The notes beneath the pieces were generated by a model. That model ran no database searches. It was given only the letters and a program-made list of their open reading frames with translations, and was not told the origin of the DNA. The translations under genes and the position numbers were made by a program. Positions 19,558 through 27,965 of a stretch of 64,000 nt of DNA are shown here, in pieces; positions within the stretch are counted from its first letter, which is position 1, and every line of letters begins with the position of its first letter. Where the stretch lies: positions 62,001 through 126,000 of the forward strand of contig NZ_FOUE01000004.1 of assembly GCF_900114775.1 (NCBI RefSeq). The letters are read 5' to 3'. The DNA is from Marinobacter zhejiangensis. Its GTDB lineage: Bacteria > Pseudomonadota > Gammaproteobacteria > Pseudomonadales > Oleiphilaceae.

Positions 19558-22185
19558 ATGAAAACCGCAGATTTGCGACAGGCATTTTTCAACTATTTCC
19601 AACAACAGGGCCACACCGTTGTGCCGAGCAGCTCACTGGTGCCTGCGGATGACCCCACCCTGCTGTTTACCAATGCGGGCATGAACCAGTTCAAGGACGT
19701 TTTCCTGGGCCGGGAGTCCCGCGACTACACCCGTGCGACGACAGCCCAGAAATGTGTGCGTGCCGGAGGTAAGCACAACGACCTCGAAAATGTTGGTTAT
19801 ACCGCCCGTCACCACACCTTTTTTGAAATGCTGGGCAACTTTAGCTTTGGCGACTATTTCAAGCGTGAAGCCATTAACTTTGCCTGGACATTCCTGACCG
19901 GTGATGACTGGCTCAAACTGCCCAAAGAAAAGCTTTGGGTGACTGTGTATGCCTCCGATGACGAAGCTTTCGATATCTGGGCAACGGAAATGGGTGTGCC
20001 GGAAGAGCGCATCATCCGCATCGGTGACAACAAGGGTGCGCCCTATGCGTCCGACAACTTCTGGCAGATGGGTGACACCGGTCCTTGTGGCCCCTGTACC
20101 GAAATTTTCTATGATCATGGCCCGGATGTAGCGGGTGGTCCTCCTGGCAGCCCGGATGAGGATGGCGATCGATACATCGAAATCTGGAACGTCGTGTTCA
20201 TGCAGTACAACCGCACCGCGGACGGTGAGATGCAACCACTGCCCAAGCCTTCGGTAGACACCGGCATGGGACTTGAGCGTATTGCCGCTGTTATGCAGGG
20301 CGTGCATAGCAACTATGAGATCGACCTGTTCGAAAACCTGCTCAGCGCGGCGTCCGAGGTGCTGGGTGGTGTTGCAGCAACCGAAGCCTCCCTTCGTGTT
20401 GTGGCTGACCACATTCGTTCTTGCTCCTTCCTGATTGCTGATGGCGTGATGCCGTCGAACGAGGGGCGGGGGTTTGTGCTGCGGCGGATTATCCGTCGTG
20501 CTGCGCGTCACGGTAACAAGCTGGGTGCCCAGGGCCCGTTCTTCCACAAGCTGGTAGGCGCGTTGGTGAACCTGATGGGGGATGCCTATCCGGAACTGGT
20601 TCGTACCCAGGCGCAAATTGAAAAAGTTCTGCTTCAGGAAGAAGAGCAGTTCGCCAAGACTCTGGACAAGGGGCTCCGTCTGCTGGAGCAGGATATTGCC
20701 GAACTGGAAGGAACCACCATCCCAGGTCAGACCATCTTTACGCTGTATGACACCTACGGTTTCCCGGTTGACCTGACCAACGACATCGCGCGTGAGCGTG
20801 GACTGACCCTCGATTATGACGGTTACGAAGCGGCCATGAACGATCAGCGCGAACGTGCCCGCGCGGCCAGCAAGTTCGGCATTGATTACAACGCTGGCCT
20901 GCGACTGGATGGCAAGACCGAGTTCACGGGTTACGAAACGGTTGATGGCCGTGAAACCGTGCGGGCGGTCATCGTGGGCGGTGAAGAACGGAGCGCCAAG
21001 GCGGGTGATGAAGCCATCATCGTTCTTGAGAAGACCCCGTTCTACGCCGAGTCTGGTGGCCAGGTGGGTGATACCGGCTTGCTGACTTGGGAAGGCGGTC
21101 AGTTTAAGGTGACCGATACCCGCAAGGAAGGGGATAACCACATCCATATCGGTACAGTGCTTGAGGGTGAGGTCGCGGCGGGTATGACTGTGGATGCCCG
21201 GGTCGATCACGCCCTCCGTCAGGCGACCGCCCTTAACCACTCTGCGACCCATTTGCTGCATGCGGCTTTGCGTAAGGTGCTGGGCGACCACGTTACCCAG
21301 AAAGGCTCTCTGGTTGACCCTGAAAAACTCCGCTTCGACTTCTCCCATTTCGAGGCGGTGACGCCGGAAGAGTTGAAGGAAATTGAGCGCCAGGTAAACC
21401 AGCAGGTGCTGGCCAATACCCCGGTTGAAACTGAAGTGACCGACATGGAGCGGGCGCAGCAGAAAGGTGCGATGGCCCTGTTTGGTGAGAAATACGGTGA
21501 TAGCGTACGGGTACTCAGTATGGGAACCGATGCGTACTCTGTTGAACTGTGTGGCGGTACCCACGTGTCCCGTACTGGTGACATTGGCCTGCTAAAGATT
21601 ACCTCTGAAGGTGGCATCTCCTCAGGCGTTCGCCGAATTGAAGCGGTAACCGGGCTCAATGCCTTGTCCTGGGTGGACGAGAGCGACCGTAAGCTCCGCG
21701 AAGCGGCGCAGCTGGTCAAGGGAACCCGGGACAGCCTGGTCGAGAAGGTTCAGTCTACTCTGGAGCGGAATCGCCAGCTTGAAAAGGAAATGGAGCAGCT
21801 GAAATCGAAGCTGGCCAGTTCCGCAGGCTCCGACCTGGCGGCATCGGCGGTTGAGGTTAAGGGGCTTAAGGTGGTTTCGGCGATGCTTGAGGGTGCTGAC
21901 CGCAAGGCCCTGATGGATACGGCCGACCAGTTGAAGAACAAGCTCGGTGAAGGTGTGGTGGTTCTGGCGAGTGTGGAAGATGGCAAGGTCACTCTGGTAG
22001 CTGGTGTCACCAAGTCTGCGACCGGTAAGGTCAAGGCGGGAGACCTGATGAAGCACCTGGCTGCCCAGGTTGGCGGTAAGGGCGGTGGTCGCCCAGATAT
22101 GGCGCAAGGTGGCGGAACCGATCCGGACAAACTGCCCCAGGCGTTGGACGGGGTTGTAGGGTGGGTTGAAGAAAAGCTGTCTTAA
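19558..22185 (+). CDS. alaS: Alanyl-tRNA synthetase
   Basis: Class II synthetase charging tRNA-Ala, with an editing domain against serine and glycine; 875 residues from the ATG at 19558 (GCAGGG upstream). The frame is open 72 bases further but adds no homology. The N-terminal catalytic core includes [18 protein letters not shown]. The editing site zinc ligands are HSATH at 561-565 and CGGTH at 665-669, followed by a coiled coil and the C-terminal [12 protein letters not shown] motif. The 260 bases upstream show nothing distinctive. alaS-lysC-csrA order is conserved in Pseudomonas-type gammaproteobacteria. Confidence 0.98.
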   Translation: MKTADLRQAFFNYFQQQGHTVVPSSSLVPADDPTLLFTNAGMNQFKDVFLGRESRDYTRATTAQKCVRAGGKHNDLENVGYTARHHTFFEMLGNFSFGDYFKREAINFAWTFLTGDDWLKLPKEKLWVTVYASDDEAFDIWATEMGVPEERIIRIGDNKGAPYASDNFWQMGDTGPCGPCTEIFYDHGPDVAGGPPGSPDEDGDRYIEIWNVVFMQYNRTADGEMQPLPKPSVDTGMGLERIAAVMQGVHSNYEIDLFENLLSAASEVLGGVAATEASLRVVADHIRSCSFLIADGVMPSNEGRGFVLRRIIRRAARHGNKLGAQGPFFHKLVGALVNLMGDAYPELVRTQAQIEKVLLQEEEQFAKTLDKGLRLLEQDIAELEGTTIPGQTIFTLYDTYGFPVDLTNDIARERGLTLDYDGYEAAMNDQRERARAASKFGIDYNAGLRLDGKTEFTGYETVDGRETVRAVIVGGEERSAKAGDEAIIVLEKTPFYAESGGQVGDTGLLTWEGGQFKVTDTRKEGDNHIHIGTVLEGEVAAGMTVDARVDHALRQATALNHSATHLLHAALRKVLGDHVTQKGSLVDPEKLRFDFSHFEAVTPEELKEIERQVNQQVLANTPVETEVTDMERAQQKGAMALFGEKYGDSVRVLSMGTDAYSVELCGGTHVSRTGDIGLLKITSEGGISSGVRRIEAVTGLNALSWVDESDRKLREAAQLVKGTRDSLVEKVQSTLERNRQLEKEMEQLKSKLASSAGSDLAASAVEVKGLKVVSAMLEGADRKALMDTADQLKNKLGEGVVVLASVEDGKVTLVAGVTKSATGKVKAGDLMKHLAAQVGGKGGGRPDMAQGGGTDPDKLPQALDGVVGWVEEKLS

Positions 22186-22220
22186 GACCATCGACTATTA
22201 CGTGAACGCCGGCGTACGTA

Positions 22221-22226
22221 TATAAT
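22221..22226 (+). promoter_or_regulatory. Candidate -10 element for lysC
   Basis: A perfect TATAAT about 75 bases before the lysC ATG. The -35 position at 17-base spacing reads TTACGT, only a partial match. CCGGCG and CGCCGG flank the element as a short inverted repeat, which could be part of a hairpin at the alaS end or an operator. Confidence 0.4.
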
Positions 22227-22299
22227 TCCGCCGGTTTGACTGTAGATTGACGGTGCCAAAGGTGCCGTTGTGGGTCCCTGATTGGATATTGGGAATAAA

Positions 22300-23532
22300 A
22301 TGGCGCTTTTGGTTCAGAAGTTTGGTGGCACCTCAGTAGGCACCACCGAAAGAATAGAGGCTGTGGCGGATAAGGTCTGTCGCTTCCGTAAAGAAGGGCA
22401 TGATGTCGTGGTGGTGGTGTCTGCCATGAGCGGTGAAACCAATCGTCTGATTGGTCTGGCCAGTGCAATTATGGATGAGCCTACGCCAAGAGAAATGGAC
22501 GTGCTGGTCTCAACCGGTGAACAGGTCACCATTGCGCTGCTCTCAATGGCGCTGCAGAAGCGTGGCTGTGAAGCGCGTTCCTACACAGGAAGTCAGGTGC
22601 GAATCCTGACGGACAGCACCCATACCAAGGCACGTATTCGCCAGATTGACGAGCAGCGCATGCGCGAAGATCTGGATGCGGGCCGGGTTGTGGTTGTTGC
22701 CGGATTCCAGGGGATTGATGAGAACGGCAATATCACGACTCTGGGCCGAGGTGGTTCTGATACCACCGCTGTGGCTCTTGCCGCTGCTCTCAAGGCCGAT
22801 GAATGCCAGATCTATACCGATGTGGATGGTGTCTATACGACAGATCCACGAGTGGTTGACAGTGCCCGTCGCTTGGACCGCATCACTTTCGAAGAGATGA
22901 TTGAAATGGCGAGTCTGGGCTCCAAAGTGCTCCAGATCCGCTCCGTCGAATTTGCAGGAAAATACAACGTTCCGCTTCGTGTCCTTTCGAGTTTCCAGGA
23001 TGGCGGCGGTACCCTGATTACATTTGAGGATGATGAGGTCATGGAACAACCGGTTGTTTCCGGCATTGCTTTTAACCGAGATGAAGCCAAACTGACAATT
23101 TCCGGTGTGCCGGACACCCCAGGCAGCGCTTTGGGCATTCTGAAGCCCGTTAGTGAGGCCAATATTGAAGTAGACATGATCGTCCAGAACGTCGGCGCTG
23201 ATAACCGCACCGATTTCACTTTCACGGTACACCGTAACGATTTTAACCGTGCGCGTGATGTTCTGAATAAAGTAGCGGCCGATCTGGGTGCTCGTGAAGT
23301 CAGTGGTGACAACAAGATTGCGAAAGTCAGCATCGTGGGTGTTGGTATGCGCTCCCATGCAGGCGTTGCGACAACCATGTTTGAGGCGCTGTCCCATGAA
23401 GGCATCAATATTCAGATGATTTCGACGTCAGAGATCAAAATTTCTGTCGTCATTGATGAAAAGTACCTTGAGCTTGCAGTTCGCGCGCTTCATAGTGCTT
23501 TTGATCTGGATAAACCAGAAGGAGAGGCCTGA
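22300..23532 (+). CDS. lysC: Aspartate kinase
   Basis: Phosphorylates aspartate, the first step to lysine, threonine, methionine and diaminopimelate. The ATG at 22300 (GGGA upstream) gives 410 residues. The kinase signature KFGGTSV is at about 7-13, with STGEQVTIAL and GRGGSDTTAVAL in the catalytic domain. Two ACT regulatory domains occupy about 265-410, starting near ISGVPDTPGSALGILKPV, consistent with feedback control by lysine and/or threonine. The effector cannot be read from sequence alone. Confidence 0.97.
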   Translation: MALLVQKFGGTSVGTTERIEAVADKVCRFRKEGHDVVVVVSAMSGETNRLIGLASAIMDEPTPREMDVLVSTGEQVTIALLSMALQKRGCEARSYTGSQVRILTDSTHTKARIRQIDEQRMREDLDAGRVVVVAGFQGIDENGNITTLGRGGSDTTAVALAAALKADECQIYTDVDGVYTTDPRVVDSARRLDRITFEEMIEMASLGSKVLQIRSVEFAGKYNVPLRVLSSFQDGGGTLITFEDDEVMEQPVVSGIAFNRDEAKLTISGVPDTPGSALGILKPVSEANIEVDMIVQNVGADNRTDFTFTVHRNDFNRARDVLNKVAADLGAREVSGDNKIAKVSIVGVGMRSHAGVATTMFEALSHEGINIQMISTSEIKISVVIDEKYLELAVRALHSAFDLDKPEGEA

Positions 23533-23553
23533 TCAGCGGTTCTCGCTGGCAAA

Positions 23554-23632
23554 AGGCCCAAGTCCTTGAAATAAGGGCCTGATTCGTAGTGAAAGGCTGA
23601 GGAAATCCCTTATAGGGAATTGTTCGCCTTTC
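23554..23632. other. Two hairpins between lysC and csrA
   Basis: AGGCCC (from 23554) pairs with GGGCCT (to 23580). GAAAGGC (23591-23597) pairs with GCCTTTC (23626-23632), with an internal AATCCCT/AGGGAATT stem. Neither is followed by a T-run, so they look like mRNA structures or weak terminators rather than standard intrinsic terminators. Confidence 0.45.
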
Positions 23633-23656
23633 AAACTATGAGTTAACCCACTATAA

Positions 23657-23668
23657 CGTTATATAACG
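23657..23668. promoter_or_regulatory. Palindromes in front of csrA
   Basis: CGTTATATAACG is a perfect 12-base palindrome. It overlaps a second one, TATAACGTTATA at 23652-23663, in the AT-rich stretch about 45-60 bases before csrA. The position suits a promoter or operator; GATAAT just after it could be the -10. Confidence 0.4.
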
Positions 23669-23711
23669 ATAATTTGTCGGAACTGGTAGCTCTGAAAAGG
23701 GAGTATTGGAC

Positions 23712-23909
23712 ATGTTGATTTTGACTCGCCGCGTAGGCGAAACCTTGATGGTCGGTGACGATGTGACTGTGACCGTCCTTGGGGTAAAGGGGAATCAGGT
23801 ACGTATTGGTGTTAACGCACCGAAAGAGGTAGCTGTTCACCGTGAAGAGATATACCAGCGAATTCAGAGTGAAAAAGACTCTGATGAGCCGGAACCCGGC
23901 AATCGCTGA
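23712..23909 (+). CDS. csrA: Carbon storage regulator CsrA (RsmA)
   Basis: Small dimeric RNA-binding protein that represses or stabilises mRNAs by binding GGA motifs in leaders. It has 65 residues starting at the ATG after GGAG; a TTG six bases earlier is in frame but unnecessary. The conserved N-terminus [18 protein letters not shown] and the [16 protein letters not shown] region, including the key C-terminal arginine of the VHREE motif, are intact. It is followed by a strong terminator and the tRNA cluster. Confidence 0.98.
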   Translation: MLILTRRVGETLMVGDDVTVTVLGVKGNQVRIGVNAPKEVAVHREEIYQRIQSEKDSDEPEPGNR

Positions 23910-23916
23910 GGGTTCT

Positions 23917-23953
23917 AAAAAAGCCGCCTGAGGGAATCCGAGGCGGCTTTTTT
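23917..23953 (+). terminator. Intrinsic terminator after csrA
   Basis: AAAAAAGCCGCCT pairs with AGGCGGCTTTTTT around an 11-base loop. The strong GC stem and T-run lie eight bases after the csrA stop; the A-run makes it potentially bidirectional. Confidence 0.93.
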
Positions 23954-24038
23954 AATGGTCGTGTAACTCCGTAGAAAAAAAAGTGGTGTCAACCCTATGA
24001 AAACAGAAATTTTCTGGTAGTATACGCGGCGTTCTCAA

Positions 24039-24130
<92 letters not shown>

Positions 24131-24186
24131 TTCCATTCAGGAAAATGTGGGACAGTTGAGGTAGCACTCAACAGATTTTGATACAG

Positions 24187-24263
24187 GCGGCTGTAGCTCA
24201 GCTGGATAGAGTACCTGGCTACGAACCAGGCGGTCGGAGGTTCGAATCCTCCCAGCCGCGCCA
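24187..24263 (+). tRNA. tRNA-Arg (ACG), copy 1
   Basis: A 77-base cloverleaf with acceptor GCGGCTG/CAGCCGC, discriminator G and encoded CCA. The anticodon loop CTACGAA gives anticodon ACG, whose first base is normally edited to inosine to read CGU, CGC and CGA. It is identical to the copy that follows after 20 bases. Confidence 0.97.
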
Positions 24264-24283
24264 TCAAAATCACACAGTTTTAA

Positions 24284-24360
24284 GCGGCTGTAGCTCAGCT
24301 GGATAGAGTACCTGGCTACGAACCAGGCGGTCGGAGGTTCGAATCCTCCCAGCCGCGCCA
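24284..24360 (+). tRNA. tRNA-Arg (ACG), copy 2
   Basis: Identical in sequence to the preceding tRNA-Arg, so a recent tandem duplication or gene conversion is likely. It is followed directly by a terminator, and its 3' end is repeated 182 bases downstream. Confidence 0.97.
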
Positions 24361-24404
24361 TATCAAACAAAGAACCCTGCCTAGCGCAGGGTTTTTTGTT
24401 TGTG
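24342..24404 (+). repeat. Direct repeat copy A: tRNA-Arg 3' end plus terminator
   Basis: 63 bases comprising the last 19 bases of tRNA-Arg copy 2 and its terminator. They recur at 24524-24586 with one mismatch (C to T in the terminator loop). Confidence 0.95.
24373..24397 (+). terminator. Intrinsic terminator of the tRNA cluster
   Basis: AACCCTGC pairs with GCAGGGTT around the loop CTAGC and runs into six T residues, 12 bases after the CCA of the last tRNA. Confidence 0.93.
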
Positions 24405-24523
24405 TACTCCGGAGCCTGAAAGGATTTGAACCGACAGAGGTTCGACCGGAGCATGCAGCGCATGCGTAGGAACGTCGGAGCTATGCGACGACGGCCCCGA
24501 AGGGGTAGGGCCGAAGGCCGTAT
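24405..24523. repeat. 119-base hairpin-rich element between duplicated tRNA tails
   Basis: No coding frame. Successive inverted repeats are visible: TCCGG at 24409 with CCGGA at 24446-24450, GCATGC twice around 24451-24465, CGTCG with CGACG at 24473-24490, and ACGGCC with GGCCGT at 24491-24521, the last containing two small GAA-loop hairpins. On the minus strand, GGTTCAAATCC resembles a tRNA T-loop. With the flanking 63-base direct repeats this looks like an inserted or amplified structured element (REP/MITE-like or decayed tRNA-like). I cannot assign it to a known family. Confidence 0.6.
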
Positions 24524-24586
24524 AATCCTCCCAGCCGCGCCATATCAAACAAAGAACCCTGCCTAGTGCAGGGTTTTTTGTTTGTG
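24524..24586 (+). repeat. Direct repeat copy B: tRNA-Arg tail fragment plus terminator
   Basis: 62 of 63 bases match 24342-24404. It contains only the 3' quarter of a tRNA-Arg (T-arm half, acceptor strand, CCA), so it cannot make a tRNA. Confidence 0.95.
24555..24579 (+). terminator. Duplicated intrinsic terminator
   Basis: Same AACCCTGC/GCAGGGTT stem and T-run as the terminator at 24373, with loop CTAGT instead of CTAGC. It would end transcription of the 119-base element or any read-through from the tRNAs. Confidence 0.88.
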
Positions 24587-24662
24587 GATGCCAGCATCGG
24601 GACGAACGGGTGGTCTAAGCTTTAAGAAGAGGGCGCTGAACTCGCGCTTTCGGGGAGGTTTT

Positions 24663-25079
24663 ATGAAGCTGCCTGCTGTGTCTGGATTAGTGGTGTCCTT
24701 TGTCTTGTCATTGCTCAGTTGGATGCCAGGGCCTGGTTTGGCTGCTGATGGGTTGCTGGATGGGCTGGTGTTTGATGGGGTACTTCGGGAAACGGAGATG
24801 TCCATTGGTGGGGATGATGACCAATTGGTATTTGAGCGCGGCCTGTTTCTTTCCCGGGCGTGCTTGGACTACGGGTTTGGGCAGACCCGATACGAAGCGG
24901 TAGAGAAGGATGGCGTTATCCGGTTTGCAGCCATAGCCACCAGTGATACGCATGGCCAGATGGAGTGGCATGGTGAAGTTAGGGGGCGTCAGGTCGAGGC
25001 TGAGGTGGTCTGGACCAAGGAGCGATGGTACTGGGATATTCACCGCGAATACCGCTTCTCCGGCGTGATGGCGCCATAA
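24663..25079 (+). CDS. Secreted hypothetical protein
   Basis: A 138-residue protein with a clear signal peptide (hydrophobic 8-22, likely cleavage after GPGLAA near residue 29), so it is probably periplasmic. The ATG at 24663 follows GGGGAGG; an upstream in-frame start at 24582 would bury the signal peptide and overlap the duplicated tRNA tail. The mature part is acidic with many aromatic residues at its end (KERWYWDIHREYRF), suggesting a small beta-rich domain. I do not recognise a family. It is one base from the next gene, so the two form an operon. Confidence 0.75.
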   Translation: MKLPAVSGLVVSFVLSLLSWMPGPGLAADGLLDGLVFDGVLRETEMSIGGDDDQLVFERGLFLSRACLDYGFGQTRYEAVEKDGVIRFAAIATSDTHGQMEWHGEVRGRQVEAEVVWTKERWYWDIHREYRFSGVMAP

Positions 25080-25080
25080 C

Positions 25081-25728
25081 GTGGCTGGGCGACGCCGGTC
25101 GTTAAAGTTGCTTTTACTGGTCTGCCTGGCAATCAGTATCAATCTGCTTGGGCACGGCTTGATCGAGTGGTTTGATTTTCAGGTTTTCCCTCGTCACGAA
25201 CCGGTCCTTCACATAATGGTGTTGGCTGCTGCCGCCCTGTATGTGCTGTTAATGGCTTTACCGTTTATGCCGGGTATAGAAGTTGGCTTGGCCTTGCTTG
25301 TGTTGCTTGGTGGCAGCGGGGCGTTGCTGGTGTATATGAGCACATTGGTGGCGCTGTCGATCAGCTACGGTTTAGGCCGCTTGATGCCGCAGCGATCCCT
25401 GAGCAGGCTCTTGTATTGGTTGCACTTTGATCGTGCTGCCGAGCTCTTGGTACGGTTGGAAGGGGTGCCGCCAGAGTTTCGGGTAGAAGCGGTGTTTCGA
25501 ATGGCGCCCTCAGGAATTGTGCCGTTCCTGCTCAGGCATCGCTACCTGTCGGTTGTGGTGCTGCTCAACTTGCCAGGCAATGCTTTGATTGGGGGCGGCG
25601 GGGGGATTGGTATGCTCTTGGGAGTGAGTCGGCTGATTCCGTTTTATCAGTATTTGCTCACAGTGGCGCTGGCCGTTGCGCCAGTGCCACTGATGTTTTA
25701 CGTCGGCAGTCTGCTGTCTGAGCGGTAA
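25081..25728 (+). CDS. Integral membrane protein, possibly VTT/TVP38-like
   Basis: 215 residues starting at GTG one base after the preceding stop. An N-terminal helix (about 8-24) and segments near 40-58, 63-90, 155-175 and 185-210 are strongly hydrophobic. The pattern LPFMPGIEVGLALLVLLG followed by a glycine-rich NALIGGGGGIGMLLG and PFYQYLLTVALAVAP recalls VTT-domain (DedA/TVP38) proteins with their paired re-entrant loops. The match is by character only, with modest confidence. It is probably co-expressed with the secreted protein before it. Confidence 0.7.
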   Translation: MAGRRRSLKLLLLVCLAISINLLGHGLIEWFDFQVFPRHEPVLHIMVLAAAALYVLLMALPFMPGIEVGLALLVLLGGSGALLVYMSTLVALSISYGLGRLMPQRSLSRLLYWLHFDRAAELLVRLEGVPPEFRVEAVFRMAPSGIVPFLLRHRYLSVVVLLNLPGNALIGGGGGIGMLLGVSRLIPFYQYLLTVALAVAPVPLMFYVGSLLSER

Positions 25729-25729
25729 A

Positions 25730-26269
25730 TTACCACATCAGGTCGTCAGGTATCTCATAGCCAGCGTAGGGGTCGTCTTCTTCGGGCTCGTTTTGTTGGG
25801 TCTTTTCATGAAGAACAACAATGGCTGTTTCGTCCCGCTCCATGATCTTGCGGGCCACCGCTTCCGCCACCACTTCGTAGTGGTCGTTGACATGGACAAT
25901 CGCAAGTCGGCCCCGCGACAGCTGGTCTGCCATGATTGGCTCAACGAGCAGCTTCTTGATCTTCTTGTCGTGGACGAACTGGTAGGGCTCTTCACCCTTG
26001 CTTCGGTCCAGTCGATTGGTTTCCACGAGCTGACGGATCTGTGCCAGGATTGCTTTCTTATCAGCTTCTTTCTGACGTTCGAGGTTTAGCTGGCGGTCCC
26101 GCTCCGCTTTTTCCTGGCGGGCTTGCTGGGCGCGAGCCTGGCTTTCGTTAACGTCGGCGGCGCCTTTGGGTTGTTGCTTCCGCTTTTTGCGCTTCTCTTG
26201 TCGAATGGCCTTGGCCTTTTTTTCGTCAGCCAGCCCGGCCTTGAGTAGCTGCTCCTGTAATGATGCCAT
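25730..26269 (-). CDS. DUF2058 family protein (YaiL-like)
   Basis: 179-residue, highly charged cytosolic protein with a long lysine/arginine/glutamine-rich helix (about 1-85, likely coiled coil) and a C-terminal globular part ending in YAGYEIPDDLMW. This layout matches DUF2058, a family described as nucleoprotein or polynucleotide-associated. It ends one base from the converging membrane-protein gene. No enzymatic role is evident. Confidence 0.88.
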   Translation of the reverse strand: MASLQEQLLKAGLADEKKAKAIRQEKRKKRKQQPKGAADVNESQARAQQARQEKAERDRQLNLERQKEADKKAILAQIRQLVETNRLDRSKGEEPYQFVHDKKIKKLLVEPIMADQLSRGRLAIVHVNDHYEVVAEAVARKIMERDETAIVVLHEKTQQNEPEEDDPYAGYEIPDDLMW

Positions 26270-26397
26270 TCACGGCTCCGTAGTTCTGATTCCAGACTCA
26301 GGGTTGATGATCCGGTAGTATACGCCTACTGGAATCATTCCCCCAACAACCCAGGCGGAGGGGTGGCTCATCAGCTTTTCTTTAACGGATTCGATAT

Positions 26398-27771
26398 ATG
26401 CCCTCTTTTAATGAGCTGCCGCTGTCGCGGCCGATGTTGCGCAACCTTTCTCAGCTTGGCTATGACCAGCCGACCCAAGTGCAGTCAGAGACAATTCCTT
26501 CGGCAATGGCTGGGAAGGATGTCATCGCCATGGCCAAAACCGGAAGCGGTAAGACCGCGGCTTTTGGCGTGCCGCTGGTTGAGGGGCTCAATGCAAAGCA
26601 CTTTGCCTGCCAGGGGTTGGTTTTGTGCCCGACCCGGGAGTTGGCGGACCAGGTTGCAAAGTCATTGCGCCAGATCGCGCGTGCAAAGCAGAACGTCAAG
26701 GTGCTCACCCTGTGTGGCGGGGTGGCAATCGGGCCGCAGATTGGTTCGCTCAGCCATGGTGCTCACCTGATTGTGGGTACTCCAGGGCGGATTCAGGATC
26801 ACTTGCGCAAGGGTACGCTGAGTCTGGAGCATCTCAAAACGGTCGTTCTTGATGAGGCGGACCGTATGCTGGACATGGGGTTTCGAGAGGTCATCACCGA
26901 CATTTTCGAGCAAACGCCGGACGCTCGTCAGACCTTGATGTTTTCGGCCACCTGGCCCCAGGGCATTCGTGAGCTGAGCGCGTGCTATCAGCGCGAGCCT
27001 GTCGATGTACGTGTCGAAGGTGAGGCCTCGGCTCCTGATATTGAAGAGCATTTCTATCGAATTGCTCCGGGCGAGCAGGGGCAGGCGTTGATGGCGGTAT
27101 TGTCCCGTTGGCGGCCGTCGTCTTGTATTGCTTTCTGTACCACCAAGCAGCAATGCGATGACATCGCAGAAGAGCTGAATGTGAACGGCTTCAGTGCACT
27201 GGCGATTCATGGGGACCTGGAACAGAGGGATCGGGACGCCGCGTTGGTCAGATTTGCTAACGGCAGTATCAATGTGCTCGTTGCTACGGATGTTGCTGCC
27301 CGGGGCTTGGACATCAAGGCACTACCGCTGGTGGTAAATGTCGAGCCTGCCCGTGATGGGGAGGTTCACACCCATCGGGTAGGGCGGACAGGCCGTGCAG
27401 GGGAGTCAGGGCATGCGGTGACGTTGTGTACGCCATCGCAGGAGCATCGGGTAGAGCGGCTGGATCGTCACTGCGGGGGAACGTTGGTTTGGGGCGATGT
27501 TGGTCGCCTGTTATCGGCACCGCTGGCCCCAGTTGTTCCAGTGATGGCCACGCTGTGTATTTCGGGCGGTCGTAAGGACAAGATCCGGCCTGGCGACCTA
27601 CTGGGTGCTTTGACCGGGGAGGCCGGGTTGCCGGGTAAGGCGATTGGTAAAATCGACCTGTTTGATTTTCAAAGTTTTGTGGCGGTGGAGCAAGGGCTTG
27701 CGGGCAAGGCACTCAAGGCCTTGGAACGGGGGAAGATCAAAGGTCGGAAGTTCCGGGTTCGTCTTGTTTAA
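26398..27771 (+). CDS. dbpA: ATP-dependent RNA helicase DbpA
   Basis: DEAD-box helicase of 457 residues that acts in 50S ribosome assembly; in E. coli it is activated by hairpin 92 of 23S rRNA. Walker A is AKTGSGKT at 46-53, DEAD at 152-155, SAT in MFSATWP, and motif VI is HRVGRTGRAG. The C-terminal 75 residues (from VMATLCISGGRKDKIRPGD) form the RNA-recognition domain specific to DbpA, which separates it from other DEAD-box proteins. Confidence 0.96.
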   Translation: MPSFNELPLSRPMLRNLSQLGYDQPTQVQSETIPSAMAGKDVIAMAKTGSGKTAAFGVPLVEGLNAKHFACQGLVLCPTRELADQVAKSLRQIARAKQNVKVLTLCGGVAIGPQIGSLSHGAHLIVGTPGRIQDHLRKGTLSLEHLKTVVLDEADRMLDMGFREVITDIFEQTPDARQTLMFSATWPQGIRELSACYQREPVDVRVEGEASAPDIEEHFYRIAPGEQGQALMAVLSRWRPSSCIAFCTTKQQCDDIAEELNVNGFSALAIHGDLEQRDRDAALVRFANGSINVLVATDVAARGLDIKALPLVVNVEPARDGEVHTHRVGRTGRAGESGHAVTLCTPSQEHRVERLDRHCGGTLVWGDVGRLLSAPLAPVVPVMATLCISGGRKDKIRPGDLLGALTGEAGLPGKAIGKIDLFDFQSFVAVEQGLAGKALKALERGKIKGRKFRVRLV

Positions 27772-27876
27772 TCAGTCGAATTAAGCGGCCCAATTTGTCA
27801 ATTTTTTGGCCCGCCGCTTCGCTTTGTTTAGGTTGCGTCACAAGGCGGAAGCCGGTAAATTACGCGGGATTTTGCC

Positions 27877-27929
27877 CCCCGAAAATGTGCTGTTCCGGCC
27901 ACCTCTGCGGAGAGGGGGTGTTTTCGGGG
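27877..27929 (+). promoter_or_regulatory. Leader inverted repeat upstream of oadG
   Basis: CCCCGAAAA at 27877-27885 and TTTTCGGGG at 27921-27929 are perfect 9-base complements. They enclose a second stem (CACCTC, a short loop, then GAGAGGGGGTG). It lies 37 bases before the oadG ATG. The T-rich arm is part of the stem rather than a tail, so this looks more like an mRNA leader structure or operator than a terminator of dbpA. Confidence 0.5.
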
Positions 27930-27965
27930 AAAATCAACCACTCAACCTACAGGTAGTTATTCATT

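Noticed and set aside
19633..21564. 643-codon open frame on the minus strand inside alaS
   Set aside because: It is the mirror of the alaS coding frame; its translation has no recognisable domain and alaS homology is continuous on the plus strand.
23591..23632. Intrinsic terminator of lysC
   Set aside because: The hairpin is good, but no T-run follows it, so I list it as structure only.
24524..24542. Third tRNA-Arg gene
   Set aside because: Only the 3' end is present; D-arm, anticodon arm and 5' acceptor strand are missing.
27772..27965. Known Na+ riboswitch in front of oadGAB
   Set aside because: I could not match the leader to a remembered Na+ riboswitch consensus; only the inverted repeat is supported.
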